Assembly: GCF_001887355.1 (NCBI RefSeq)
Contig: NZ_MPIN01000002.1
Location: forward strand, 1,209,068-1,273,067
Direction: 5' to 3'
Length of the DNA: 64,000 nucleotides
Origin: Cystobacter ferrugineus
GTDB lineage: Bacteria > Myxococcota > Myxococcia > Myxococcales > Myxococcaceae
The stretch's first letter is position 1. Every line of letters begins with the position of its first letter. Below are positions 43,725 through 51,800 of this stretch, piece by piece. The notes under the pieces are model-generated. The model had not been told where the DNA came from. It saw nothing but the letters and a program-made list of their open reading frames with translations, and did no database searches. The translations under genes and the position numbers were made by a program.

Positions 43725-43852
43725 GCGGCCACGAGGGCACCCACCGAGCCTGCTGACGACCGGGACACTCCGCCAGACCTCCCCCCGGTAGCCGCTTCAC
43801 CTCCAGTGCGTGTCCCGTGTGGTAGCGAATGTGGCTACGCGCGCCAGAGGAA

Positions 43853-43890
43853 GCCCGGATTGATGGTGTTCGGCACGTATCAATCCGGGC
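43853..43890. repeat. Inverted repeat, 12-bp arms
   Basis: GCCCGGATTGAT (43853-43864) and ATCAATCCGGGC (43879-43890) are perfectly complementary around a 14-base loop. It lies between the small ORF and the terminator hairpin of the endonuclease gene; it could terminate transcription entering from either side. Confidence 0.55.
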
Positions 43891-43921
43891 CAGGTATCCG
43901 AAACTACTGGGGAGGCACTTT

Positions 43922-43952
43922 GTCTCCCCCTTCCATGGAGGAAGGGGGAGAC
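43922..43952 (-). terminator. Strong terminator-like hairpin after lamin-tail endonuclease gene
   Basis: A perfect stem of 13 bp (43922-43934 with 43940-43952; core CTCCCCCTTC/GAAGGGGGAG) with loop ATGGA begins 5 bases beyond the stop of the minus-strand gene at 43958. The position and stability fit a terminator, although a T-run is missing. Confidence 0.6.
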
Positions 43953-43957
43953 GCGGC

Positions 43958-45661
43958 TCAGAAAGTGGTGCCGTTGGCGCGCTTGCCCGGGGACGAGGAG
44001 GTGCCGGCCACGCTCGTGTGCAGCGAGAACGAGGTGCCGGTGACGTCCGGGTTGCGGTTGAAGGACACACCATCCGTGCCGGAGAGGGCGGAGCCGTAGG
44101 TGACGGTGTCCGCGGTCGTGCCCGCCGAGGTCTTGAGCGTCACGGTGTCGCCGCTGTTGCTCAGGTTGAGCTGGGCGGTGGATGCGCCCACGGCGTTGGT
44201 GACGCCCGAGGGGATGCCCGCGGCGGCGCCGAACACGACGATGGCCTTGCCCGCGGCGAGGCTCGTGCCGCTGGCGAAGGTGTGGCGCGTGCCGGTGGCA
44301 TCCGAGAGCGTCCAGCCGGAGAGGTCCGCGGCGGCGGTGCCGGTGTTGACCAGCTCGATGAACTCGCCGTTCACGTCCGAGCCGGCCTCGTTGGCGAGCA
44401 CCTCGTTGATGCGGACCTGGGCGGAGCCGCCACCGGAGGACGAGGTGAGGGTGAAGGCCGCGTCGCTCGAGTCGGTGAGGACGGAGTTGGAGGCGTCGCT
44501 CACGCGCACGCGGGCGGTGGTGGTGGCGGTGGTGGGCACCGTCCAGGAGTAGCTGCCCGCGGAGGCCGGGGTGCTGGAGGTGAGGGTCGTCCAGGTGGAG
44601 CCGTTGAGCGTGTACTCCAGCTTCACGTTCGTCACGCCCGAGGCCGACCAGGTGATGGCGCGCGTGCTGCCCGTCGTCCAGCTCTCACCGCCGTTGGGAG
44701 AGAGCACGGTGATGCCCGCGGTGGTGCTGTCCGAGGGGACGAGGAAGTCCTTGATGACGGCCATGTGCTGCATGTTGGTGGCGCCGCTGTCCGCGCTCTG
44801 CGCCGGGGAAATCTCCGACAGGGGCGAGTACACGCGCGTGTCCACCACGAGGCCCCCGCTGAAGGAGCTGGAGCCGATGACGGTGGCCGTCTGGTAGGTG
44901 CGCAGGGCGCTGTTCACCAGCACATGGTCATACGGCTTGGCCCGGCTGGCATTGGTGTTGCCATTGCCATTCTTGTCCGCCGGGTAGGGGCTCGCGGTGG
45001 AGACCACGGAGGAGAAGGTGGAGAAGCACGACTCGCTGCGGCTGTCGGTGTTGAAGTCGCCACCGATGACGAGGAAGTCCCCCGTGGGCACGTTGGCCTT
45101 GATGAAGTTGACGAGGTTGGACGCCTCGGTGTTGCGCACGGTGCTGCTCGCGGTGAGCAGGTGCACGCTCACCACCCAGAGATCCTTGGGGCCGGGGATG
45201 TCGATGCGCGCCCACGCGAAGTCGCGGTTGTCCACCTGGTTGTCGTCCCACTCACCCGAGGCGACGATGGGGTAGCGGCTGATGACGCCGTTGGGGATCT
45301 GCGCGCCGGCCTCGCGGTAGTAATAGAAGCTCGAGCCGAAGGCGGTGTTGACGAAGGAGCGGATGGCGGTGGCGGAGTTGTCGCCGTAGTTGAACTCCTG
45401 GATCATCACCACGTCGGGCCTGGTGCCCTGGAAGATGCGCGTGCCGTGGCCCGGGTCGTAGCTCTGGTAGTTGCCGCTGGAGATGTTGGCGGCCATCAAC
45501 CGCACCCGGGTGGTGCCGGCCAGCTCCGCCTCCTCGATGCGCGTGGCGCTCTCCTCCGCTTCCTCTTGAGGTGTGGCTCCGCACGCCATCAGGGTGAAGG
45601 CCAGGGCGCTGGAGAGCCAACGGCGATCGAGGGGCGTATTCCTGGGTGAGGTTTTCGTCAT
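43958..45661 (-). CDS. Secreted endonuclease/exonuclease/phosphatase lipoprotein with lamin-tail domain
   Basis: This 567-aa exported lipoprotein has lipobox TLMAC near residue 27. The endonuclease/exonuclease/phosphatase (DNase I-like) domain has RLMAANISSGNY, VVMIQEFN, WVVSVHLLTAS, FLVIGGDFNTDSRS and AKPYDHVLVNS (about residues 55-275), covering the Asn, Glu, His and Asp positions of the catalytic site. A linker with an Ig-like/Ser-Thr-rich region (ITVLSPNGGESWTTGS) follows, then a lamin-tail domain (VRINEVLANEAGSDVNGEF, about 430-560). It could degrade prey or extracellular DNA outside the cell, a natural role for a predator, but this is inferred. ATG 45661; GTG 45667 is an alternative. 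Confidence 0.87.
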   Translation of the reverse strand: MTKTSPRNTPLDRRWLSSALAFTLMACGATPQEEAEESATRIEEAELAGTTRVRLMAANISSGNYQSYDPGHGTRIFQGTRPDVVMIQEFNYGDNSATAIRSFVNTAFGSSFYYYREAGAQIPNGVISRYPIVASGEWDDNQVDNRDFAWARIDIPGPKDLWVVSVHLLTASSTVRNTEASNLVNFIKANVPTGDFLVIGGDFNTDSRSESCFSTFSSVVSTASPYPADKNGNGNTNASRAKPYDHVLVNSALRTYQTATVIGSSSFSGGLVVDTRVYSPLSEISPAQSADSGATNMQHMAVIKDFLVPSDSTTAGITVLSPNGGESWTTGSTRAITWSASGVTNVKLEYTLNGSTWTTLTSSTPASAGSYSWTVPTTATTTARVRVSDASNSVLTDSSDAAFTLTSSSGGGSAQVRINEVLANEAGSDVNGEFIELVNTGTAAADLSGWTLSDATGTRHTFASGTSLAAGKAIVVFGAAAGIPSGVTNAVGASTAQLNLSNSGDTVTLKTSAGTTADTVTYGSALSGTDGVSFNRNPDVTGTSFSLHTSVAGTSSSPGKRANGTTF

Positions 45662-45841
45662 GCGCACGAGGGGATCCCTGCTCCGGCGTCCGGAAGCGGT
45701 GAGGGGGAAAGCGGAGCGCGAGTGGCTCCGTTCTCAGATTATCGCGCATTGAGAAAGAGTTGTTGTGTTACGGTTTATTAACAAGGGGGCTGTAAGTGCC
45801 CGGAGTGGGGCCACCCTGGGTTGGAAGTGCACTGTCAGTGA

Positions 45842-46649
45842 CGGGAGGTTCGATGCGCGCCTTCCATCCAGGTGGGAGGCGGTTTGATTGGCGGTGCCGA
45901 TCAGCCGCTCTTCGTCCAGCGCATGGAGGAGGCGTTGCGTGCGGAGTTCGGCTTGAAGCCGGATCCGGAGCTGCGCGAGCCCTTCCGCCACCTGCACCTG
46001 TCGTTCATGCCCGCGCCCTACTTCGAGATCCCACTGCCGCCGACGACGCGCTACCTGAAGTTGGAGGTGTTCGACCAGTCCGGCTCCGAGGGGCTGCCCG
46101 GGTGGGTGTCCTCGCTGAGTGGGCGGCCGGTGGTGTACGCGACGCTGGGCACGGCGTTACAAGCTGGTCCACTTGCTGGGTACCATCGCCGAGGGACTCC
46201 GGGAGGAGCCGGTGGAGCTCATCATCACGGTGGGGCGGGATTTGGATCCGTCGGTGCTCGGGCCGCAGCCGGCGCACGTGCACGTGGAGCGCTACATTCC
46301 CCAGTCGCTCCTGCTGCCACGATGTGACCTGGCCATCATGCACGGCGGCTACAACAGCGTGATGAGCGCGCTGTACGCGGGGCTGCCGGGCCTCGTCATG
46401 CCGATCGCGGCGGATCAGCCGATCAACGCCCAGGCGTGCGCGAGGATTGGCATCGCGCGGGTGGTGATACCGGACACGCTCACGCCACAGCTCATCCGCC
46501 AGCAGGTGCGGGAGATGCTCGCGGACGGTGGGTACCGCGAGCGCGCGCGGCGCTTGCAGGCCGAGGCCCTGGCTCTGCCGGGGTTGGAGCACGGCGTGGC
46601 CCTGTTGGAGCGGCTGGCCCGGGAGAAGACATTGCCCGTTGGGAGCTGA
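45842..46649 (+). pseudogene. MGT-type glycosyltransferase remnant, truncated and frameshifted
   Basis: Two frames together give the C-terminal half of a GT1/macrolide-type glycosyltransferase. The first reads GGGLIGGADQPLFVQRM ... SGRPVVYATLGTA. From about 46157 another frame continues KLVHLLGTIAEGLREEPVEL, MHGGYNSVMSALYAGLPG (the donor-binding signature) and DQPINAQACARIGIARVV to TGA 46649. Joining them needs two extra bases at GCGTT/ACAAG, restoring a TAFNK-like sequence usual in this family. The N-terminal acceptor-binding half (about 150 residues or more) is absent, with a stop just before 45842. The gene is dead by two independent lesions. Confidence 0.75.
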
Positions 46650-46656
46650 AGTCTGC

Positions 46657-47448
46657 TCATGCCTGTGCGTTGAAGATGGCGACGGCGCGCGTGAAGCCCG
46701 CCGAGCCATTCTTGATCTTGTAGGGGAAACAGGAGACCGTGTAGCCGAAGGGCGGCAACTGGTCGAGGTTCGTGAGCTTCTCCATCTGCCCATAGCCGAT
46801 GTCTCGTCCAGCCTTGTGGCCTTCCCAGATGATCGACGCGTCGCCTGTCTTCGCGAACCGCTCCCGCGTGTACTTGAACGGCGCGTCCCAGCTCCAGGCG
46901 TCCGTGCCGACCACGCGCACGCCTCTCTCCAGCAGGTAGAGCGTTGCCTCGCGGCCCATGCCGCACCCGGCCTCCAGATAGCCGGGCTTGCCGTAGAGCA
47001 CCGCCGCGGAGGTATTCACGAGCACGATGTCCAGCGGCTGGAGCGTATAGCCGATGCGCTTGAGCTCCGCCTCGACCTCCTCGGCCGTGACCACATGCCC
47101 ATTGGGCTTGTCTCGGAAGTCGAGCTTCACGCCCGGACGGAAGCACCAGTCGAGTGGCAGCGCCTCGATGCCATAGGCCGGCTTTCCGCCATCCGTGGTC
47201 GAGGCGTAATGCCAGGGGGCGTCCATGTGCGTGCCGTTGTGCGCGACGAGCTTCATCCGCTCGCCCGCCCAGCCCTCGCGCCCCGGCAGGTGGTCGGGGG
47301 TGAGGCCAGGGAACATCGTGGCCATCTCCACCGCGCCCTCCGCATGATCCGAGTACTCGATGTGCGGCAGGAGCGTGGGCGGATCCGTGTACGCATTGTT
47401 CTCGAGCGTGACGGAGAGATCGACGAAGCGCAGCCCCTGGGTGTTCAT
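46657..47448 (-). CDS. Cyclase-family (kynurenine-formamidase-like) hydrolase
   Basis: This 263-aa cytosolic metal-dependent hydrolase is of the cyclase family. The diagnostic metal motif HNGTHMDAPWHY is at about residues 70-81. Further conserved parts are DLSVTLENNAYTDPP at the start, IVLVNTS, GVRVVGTDAWSWDAPF and a C-terminal strand. Relatives hydrolyse N-formylkynurenine or open isatin-type amide rings; substrate choice cannot be read here. It diverges from the FAH-family gene (177-bp gap), at the left edge of the aromatic catabolic cluster, so ring-opening or amide hydrolysis in that pathway is plausible. Start ATG 47448. Confidence 0.85.
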   Translation of the reverse strand: MNTQGLRFVDLSVTLENNAYTDPPTLLPHIEYSDHAEGAVEMATMFPGLTPDHLPGREGWAGERMKLVAHNGTHMDAPWHYASTTDGGKPAYGIEALPLDWCFRPGVKLDFRDKPNGHVVTAEEVEAELKRIGYTLQPLDIVLVNTSAAVLYGKPGYLEAGCGMGREATLYLLERGVRVVGTDAWSWDAPFKYTRERFAKTGDASIIWEGHKAGRDIGYGQMEKLTNLDQLPPFGYTVSCFPYKIKNGSAGFTRAVAIFNAQA

Positions 47449-47625
47449 GTCCTGGCCTTTCCCGCGGATGGCTCACTGCCGAGCCATGTCCAGGCCCGGA
47501 GGATCTCGCACCTGGGGCGCGCGAGGGAACGCGGTTCTCGCGATACGAGGCATCGGCGGCGCCGATGGGTGGAATCGATACAACCGACTTCCCGGGCTGC
47601 TGGCGGCGGTCTATGCAACTTCGTC

Positions 47626-48633
47626 ATGAAGCTGGGAACGCTCAAGAATGGAACCCGGGACGGGACGCTGATTGTCGTCTCGCGCGATCTGCGCCGGGCG
47701 GTGCATGCCCGTTCCATCGTGCCGACGATGCAGGAGGCCATCGAGAACTGGGCCCAGGTCGAGCCCGCCTTGCGAGCACTCTATGCCGCGCTGAACGCGG
47801 GGCGCGCGCTCGAGGCGTTCGACTTCGACCCGGTGGCCGCGGCGGCCCCCCTGCCTCGGGCCTACCAGTGGTGTGACGGCTCGGCCTTCCTGAACCATGG
47901 CCGGCTCATGGAGAAGGCCTTCGGCATTTCCCCCGTCCCGGACTTCGAGACCGTCCCCTTGATGTACCAGGGCGCGTCGGATGACTTCCTCGGGCCCCGG
48001 GACGATGTCCCGCTTCCGAGCGAGGCCCATGGCATCGACTTCGAGGGCGAGTTCGCCATCATGGTGGACGATGTGCCCATGGGCTGCACGGCCGAACAGG
48101 CTGCGGGTCACATCAAGCTGTTGCTCCAGGTGAATGACGTCAGCCTCCGAGCCTTTACCCCCATCGAGATGAAGAAGGGCTTCGGCTTCCTCCAGGCCAA
48201 GCCCTCGTCCAGCTTCGCGCCCGTCGCCGTGACTCCCGATGAGCTCGGCGGGGCCTGGAAGGAAGGACGCGTGCACCTGCCGTTGCGCGTGTGCTGGAAC
48301 GGCACGTGGTTCGGGCACCCGAACGGCGGGGAGATGAACTTCAGCTTCCATCAGCTCATCGCGCATGCGGCGGCGACGCGCCGGCTGGGCGCCGGGACGG
48401 TGATTGGCTCGGGGACGGTCTCCAACGCCGATTCCAGCGTGGGCTCCGCCTGCATCGCCGAGCGCCGGGCCCTGGAGATGATCACGCACGGCAAGCCGGT
48501 CTCCAGTTTCATGCGTTTCGGGGACACCGTGCACATGGAGGTCCTCGACGCCGACGGTCACAGTGTCTTTGGCGCGATCGACCAGAAGGTGGTCTCCGCC
48601 ACGCCCTGTGCCGGCGAGACTCAGACGCCCTGA
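47626..48633 (+). CDS. Fumarylacetoacetate-hydrolase family enzyme
   Basis: This 335-aa cytosolic enzyme has the FAH fold, which hydrolyses or decarboxylates products of aromatic ring cleavage. Metal ligands are suggested by DFEGEFAIMVDD (ExE, about residues 143-155) and LLLQVNDVSLR (Asp near 170). Other family parts are KPSSSFAPVAVTPDELG and GSGTVSNADSSVGSACIAERRA. ATG 47626 starts the typical MKLGTLKNGTRDG N-terminus. It ends overlapping the 3' end of the LysR gene on the other strand. In the pathway it probably acts after the extradiol dioxygenase and C-C hydrolase. Confidence 0.9.
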   Translation: MKLGTLKNGTRDGTLIVVSRDLRRAVHARSIVPTMQEAIENWAQVEPALRALYAALNAGRALEAFDFDPVAAAAPLPRAYQWCDGSAFLNHGRLMEKAFGISPVPDFETVPLMYQGASDDFLGPRDDVPLPSEAHGIDFEGEFAIMVDDVPMGCTAEQAAGHIKLLLQVNDVSLRAFTPIEMKKGFGFLQAKPSSSFAPVAVTPDELGGAWKEGRVHLPLRVCWNGTWFGHPNGGEMNFSFHQLIAHAAATRRLGAGTVIGSGTVSNADSSVGSACIAERRALEMITHGKPVSSFMRFGDTVHMEVLDADGHSVFGAIDQKVVSATPCAGETQTP

Positions 48634-49541
48634 CTGGCGTTCTGCTCGGCCACACACGTCTGGAACAGCTCGCGCATCCAGCGCACCCCGGGGTCGTCCT
48701 CGAAGTAGCGGCTCCACTGAAGCATCTCGACCAGGGGAGGGAATGCGAGGGGCAGTGGCAGGATGCGCAGCGGCAGCAGTCGCGCATAGAGCCGGGCCAG
48801 ACGGGAGTGCAGCGTCGCGACCAGGTCCGTGCCGACGAGCAGGTGGGGCACGGTGCAGAAGCTGGGGACGGTCACCTCGATCCGGCGCTCGTGGCCGATC
48901 CGCTCCAGGAAGCCCTGTTCGGCGGACGGCGCCTGTTTGCTGAGCGTGACGCCGATATGTCCCAACTCCAGGTATTGCTCGAGCGACAGGGACTCGCCGA
49001 CCCGCGTGTTGCCCGTCCAGACGGCGCAGCAGTAGGTCTCCTCGAAGAGGGCTTCCTTGGGATGGAGGTCCTGGGTGTGCGTGTCGGGCGTGACGATGAA
49101 GTCGAGCTCCCCCCGTTGGAGGGCCTCGCCCATGGCCGTTCCCGGGGCCGTGAGCTCCAGCGAGATTCCCGGCGCCACGCGCTGGAGCCGGCGCACCACG
49201 TCCGCGAGCAACACCTCCGTGACGTAATCGGAGGTGACGATCCGGAACGTGCGCCGGGCCGACGCCGGGTCGAAGCTGGGCTTCGCCTCCACCGCTGACT
49301 GGATGCGCAACAAGATGTCCCGGACACTGTGCGCGAGGCTCTCCGCCCGGGGGGTTGGAACCATCTGGCGCCCGACCTGCACCAGGAGCTCGTCGCCGAA
49401 GAACTCACGCAGCCGCCCGAGCGCACCGCTCATCGCGGACTGGCTCATGTGCAATCGGGCGGCTGCCCGAGAGACATTCCGCTCCTCGAGCAGGACGTCG
49501 AGCGCCACCAGCAGGTTCAAGTCCAGGTTCTGGAACCTCAT
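48621..49541 (-). CDS. LysR-family transcriptional regulator
   Basis: This 306-aa regulator has an N-terminal winged helix-turn-helix (DLNLLVALDVLLEERNVSRAA, then RLHMSQSAMSGALGRLR; about residues 5-45). Its effector-binding domain of periplasmic-binding type includes ELDFIVTPDTH and VTLSKQAPS. It most resembles the NodD/NahR-like group that senses aromatic compounds. It is divergent from the hydrolase gene at 49653, the classical LysR arrangement; a palindromic site lies in between. It likely activates the catabolic genes on both sides when an aromatic inducer is present (inferred). ATG 49541 preferred over an upstream in-frame start at 49553. Confidence 0.9.
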   Translation of the reverse strand: MRFQNLDLNLLVALDVLLEERNVSRAAARLHMSQSAMSGALGRLREFFGDELLVQVGRQMVPTPRAESLAHSVRDILLRIQSAVEAKPSFDPASARRTFRIVTSDYVTEVLLADVVRRLQRVAPGISLELTAPGTAMGEALQRGELDFIVTPDTHTQDLHPKEALFEETYCCAVWTGNTRVGESLSLEQYLELGHIGVTLSKQAPSAEQGFLERIGHERRIEVTVPSFCTVPHLLVGTDLVATLHSRLARLYARLLPLRILPLPLAFPPLVEMLQWSRYFEDDPGVRWMRELFQTCVAEQNASQGV

Positions 49542-49565
49542 GGCGCCATCATGCATCGACGGGAT

Positions 49566-49580
49566 CGATACATCGTATCG
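49566..49580. promoter_or_regulatory. Candidate LysR operator
   Basis: CGATAC-ATC-GTATCG is a perfect 6-bp palindrome with 3-base spacer, fitting the T-N11-A type of LysR recognition box. It is located 25 bases from the regulator start and about 75 bases before the hydrolase start. Confidence 0.45.
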
Positions 49581-49652
49581 GAAAATACGCCTTCCCCGAT
49601 ATCTCGGACATCCATAAGTAGAGCCCAGGATCGCCGTGGAGCCGAGGACCCC

Positions 49653-50810
49653 ATGTTTCGATACTTCCCCAAGAACTATGTCTGGAATTTGTCGGTCGAC
49701 CTCGCGATCGAGATGGGCGCGCGCATCGGAGAGATCGAGGAGATGTGCGCGCCGCTGCTCGCCGCGTCGGAGCAGCCGGATGCGGAAGGCACGCGCGCCT
49801 TCATGCGGACCTGGGTCGCGATGGGCGACAAGCTGCGCGCGCTGGCGGAGGACGACGAGCGCGCCGGCCGGCTGATCTCCGCGGGTGACAAGTTGCAGCG
49901 CGCCTCGGTGTACTACCTCACCGCCGAGCGCATGCAGGGCCACGGCAATCCCGAGCGCGCGCCGCTGTATGCCCGCGTGCTCGAGTCCTTCAAGAAGGGC
50001 ACGGCCCTGTCGCATGCCAACTGCGAGCGGGTGGAGATCCCGTATGAAGGCAAGCACATCGCGGGCCTCTACGTCCGCGCCGAGGGCGTGAGTGGCCGCC
50101 AGCCCATCCTGGTGCAGGTGAACGGCTTGGACAGCACCAAGGAGATGAAATACTTCGTGGGCCTGCCGCGCTGGCTGGCGCAGCGGGGAGTGGCGTCGCT
50201 GGTAATCGATCAGCCCGGCACCGGCGAGGCGCTGCGCCTGCACGACATGAAGGCGGTGTACGACAGCGAGCGCTGGGCCAGCAAGGTGGTCGACTGGCTG
50301 GAGACCCGGGACGACATCGATGCCAGGCGCATCGGCCTCGAGGGGGTGTCGCTCGGTGGCTACTACTGCCCGCGGGCGGTGGCCTTCGAGCCTCGGTTCG
50401 CGATGGGCGTGGTCTGGGGTGCCAACCATGACTGGCGCGACGTGCAGAAGAGGCGGCTGGAGAAGGAAGGCAGCTTCCCGGTGCCGCACTACTGGGAGCA
50501 CGTGCGCTGGGTCTGGGGCGCGAAGGACATGGATGACTTCATGCGCATCGCCGAGAACGTGCACCTCGATGGCGTGCTCGAGCGCATCCGGGTGCCCTTC
50601 CTGGTGACGCACGGCGAGAAGGACTCGCAAATCCCTCTCAAGTGGGCCGAGCGCACCTACGAACAACTCATCAACAGCCCGAAGCGGGAGCTCAAGGTGT
50701 TCACCGCGCGGGAAGGCGGTGTGCAGCACAGCAGCTTCGACAACAGCGCCAACGCGGGCGCCTTCATCGCCGACTGGGTCGCTGAAACCCTGGGCGGTCG
50801 CACCGCCTGA
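49653..50810 (+). CDS. Alpha/beta hydrolase (C-C bond hydrolase-like, FrsA/DHPON-hydrolase type)
   Basis: This 385-aa cytosolic serine hydrolase has a roughly 130-residue helical N-terminal cap region followed by the alpha/beta core. Visible are the oxyanion strand ILVQVNGLDSTKEM, the nucleophile elbow GVSLGGYY (Ser near residue 232), acid Asp in THGEKDSQIPL and catalytic His in GGVQHSSFDN. The N-terminal extension and core resemble the group including 2,6-dihydroxypseudooxynicotine hydrolase, which breaks C-C bonds beside heteroaromatic rings. It is the first gene of the rightward operon, 26 bp before the dioxygenase. Confidence 0.85.
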   Translation: MFRYFPKNYVWNLSVDLAIEMGARIGEIEEMCAPLLAASEQPDAEGTRAFMRTWVAMGDKLRALAEDDERAGRLISAGDKLQRASVYYLTAERMQGHGNPERAPLYARVLESFKKGTALSHANCERVEIPYEGKHIAGLYVRAEGVSGRQPILVQVNGLDSTKEMKYFVGLPRWLAQRGVASLVIDQPGTGEALRLHDMKAVYDSERWASKVVDWLETRDDIDARRIGLEGVSLGGYYCPRAVAFEPRFAMGVVWGANHDWRDVQKRRLEKEGSFPVPHYWEHVRWVWGAKDMDDFMRIAENVHLDGVLERIRVPFLVTHGEKDSQIPLKWAERTYEQLINSPKRELKVFTAREGGVQHSSFDNSANAGAFIADWVAETLGGRTA

Positions 50811-50835
50811 CCCACTTCATCAAAAGGACTCCCTC

Positions 50836-51789
50836 ATGAACATCATCGGACCCGACGCCCTCGTCTTTGGCGTGGATGACGTGGCCGCCTGTAGCCAGTA
50901 CCTGCTCGACTACGGCCTGAGTGGCGTGGACGTGAACGAACAGGGCGGCCGCTTCGAGGCCCTCGACGGCACGTACATCGTCATCAAGCACCACGCCGAC
51001 CCCACGCTGCCGCCCTCCCTGGGCACGGCCAGCCAACTGCGCGAGACCGTCTATGGCGTGGCCGACAGCGCCACCCTGGACGCCATCGCCGCCGAGCTCG
51101 GGCGGGACCGCGAGGTGCGCCGCGATGCCCATGGCCGTCTGCACACGGTGGATGACCTGGGCTTCGCGCTGGCCTTCCAGGTGACGGTACGGCGGCCGCT
51201 GACGCTGGCGGGCGAAACCGTCAATGCACCCGGTGCCACCGCGCAGCGCCCGGTGAACGCGCTCGGGGTGGATCCAACCCGGGAGGCGCGGCCGCGGACC
51301 CTGTCACACGTGGTGTATTTCGTGCCCGACGCCGCCAAGGCCGAGGCCTTCTACGTCAAGCGCCTCGGCTTCACCTGCACGGACCGCTTCACCGGCGTGG
51401 GCCCGTTCCTGCGTCCGGCCGGCATGGCGGACCACCACACGCTGTTCATGATCCAGACTCCGCCGCAGATGAAGGGCATCGAGCACTTCACCTTCCACAT
51501 GGGCGGCCCCACCGAGGTGATGCTGGCCGGCACCCGCTTCGTCGAGAAGGGCTACCAGTCGTTCTGGGGCCCGGGCCGGCACCGCTTCGGCTCCAACTGG
51601 TTCTGGTACTTCAACAGCCCGCTCGGCTGCCATGTGGAGTACGACGCCGACATGGACCAGCACGACGAGCGCTGGGTCGCGCGCGAAGTACCGATGAGCG
51701 CGGATGCCTCGCAGTTGTTCCTGTTCCAGCACCGGGCCAGATGGGCACCCGTCGGCCCGCCGCCGGCTGGCGCACCCGGTAAGCACTGA
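50836..51789 (+). CDS. VOC-superfamily extradiol dioxygenase
   Basis: This 317-aa cytosolic Fe(II)-type dioxygenase is built of two vicinal-oxygen-chelate modules, as in 2,3-dihydroxybiphenyl dioxygenases. The C-terminal module has the metal ligands in order: His in LSHVVYFV (about residue 157), His in IEHFTFH (about 216) and Glu in CHVEYD (about 267), with His/Tyr residues nearby for catalysis. It should open a catechol-type ring between hydroxylated and neighbouring carbons. Start ATG 50836 follows AAAGGA. The next gene (Rieske) begins 11 bp after its stop, so they are one operon. Confidence 0.85.
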   Translation: MNIIGPDALVFGVDDVAACSQYLLDYGLSGVDVNEQGGRFEALDGTYIVIKHHADPTLPPSLGTASQLRETVYGVADSATLDAIAAELGRDREVRRDAHGRLHTVDDLGFALAFQVTVRRPLTLAGETVNAPGATAQRPVNALGVDPTREARPRTLSHVVYFVPDAAKAEAFYVKRLGFTCTDRFTGVGPFLRPAGMADHHTLFMIQTPPQMKGIEHFTFHMGGPTEVMLAGTRFVEKGYQSFWGPGRHRFGSNWFWYFNSPLGCHVEYDADMDQHDERWVAREVPMSADASQLFLFQHRARWAPVGPPPAGAPGKH

Positions 51790-51800
51790 CACCTCTGGCC

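Noticed and set aside
43708-44073. Minus-strand ORF running past the endonuclease stop
   Set aside because: Overlaps the 3' end of the endonuclease gene out of frame and passes through both strong hairpins; no start or domain.
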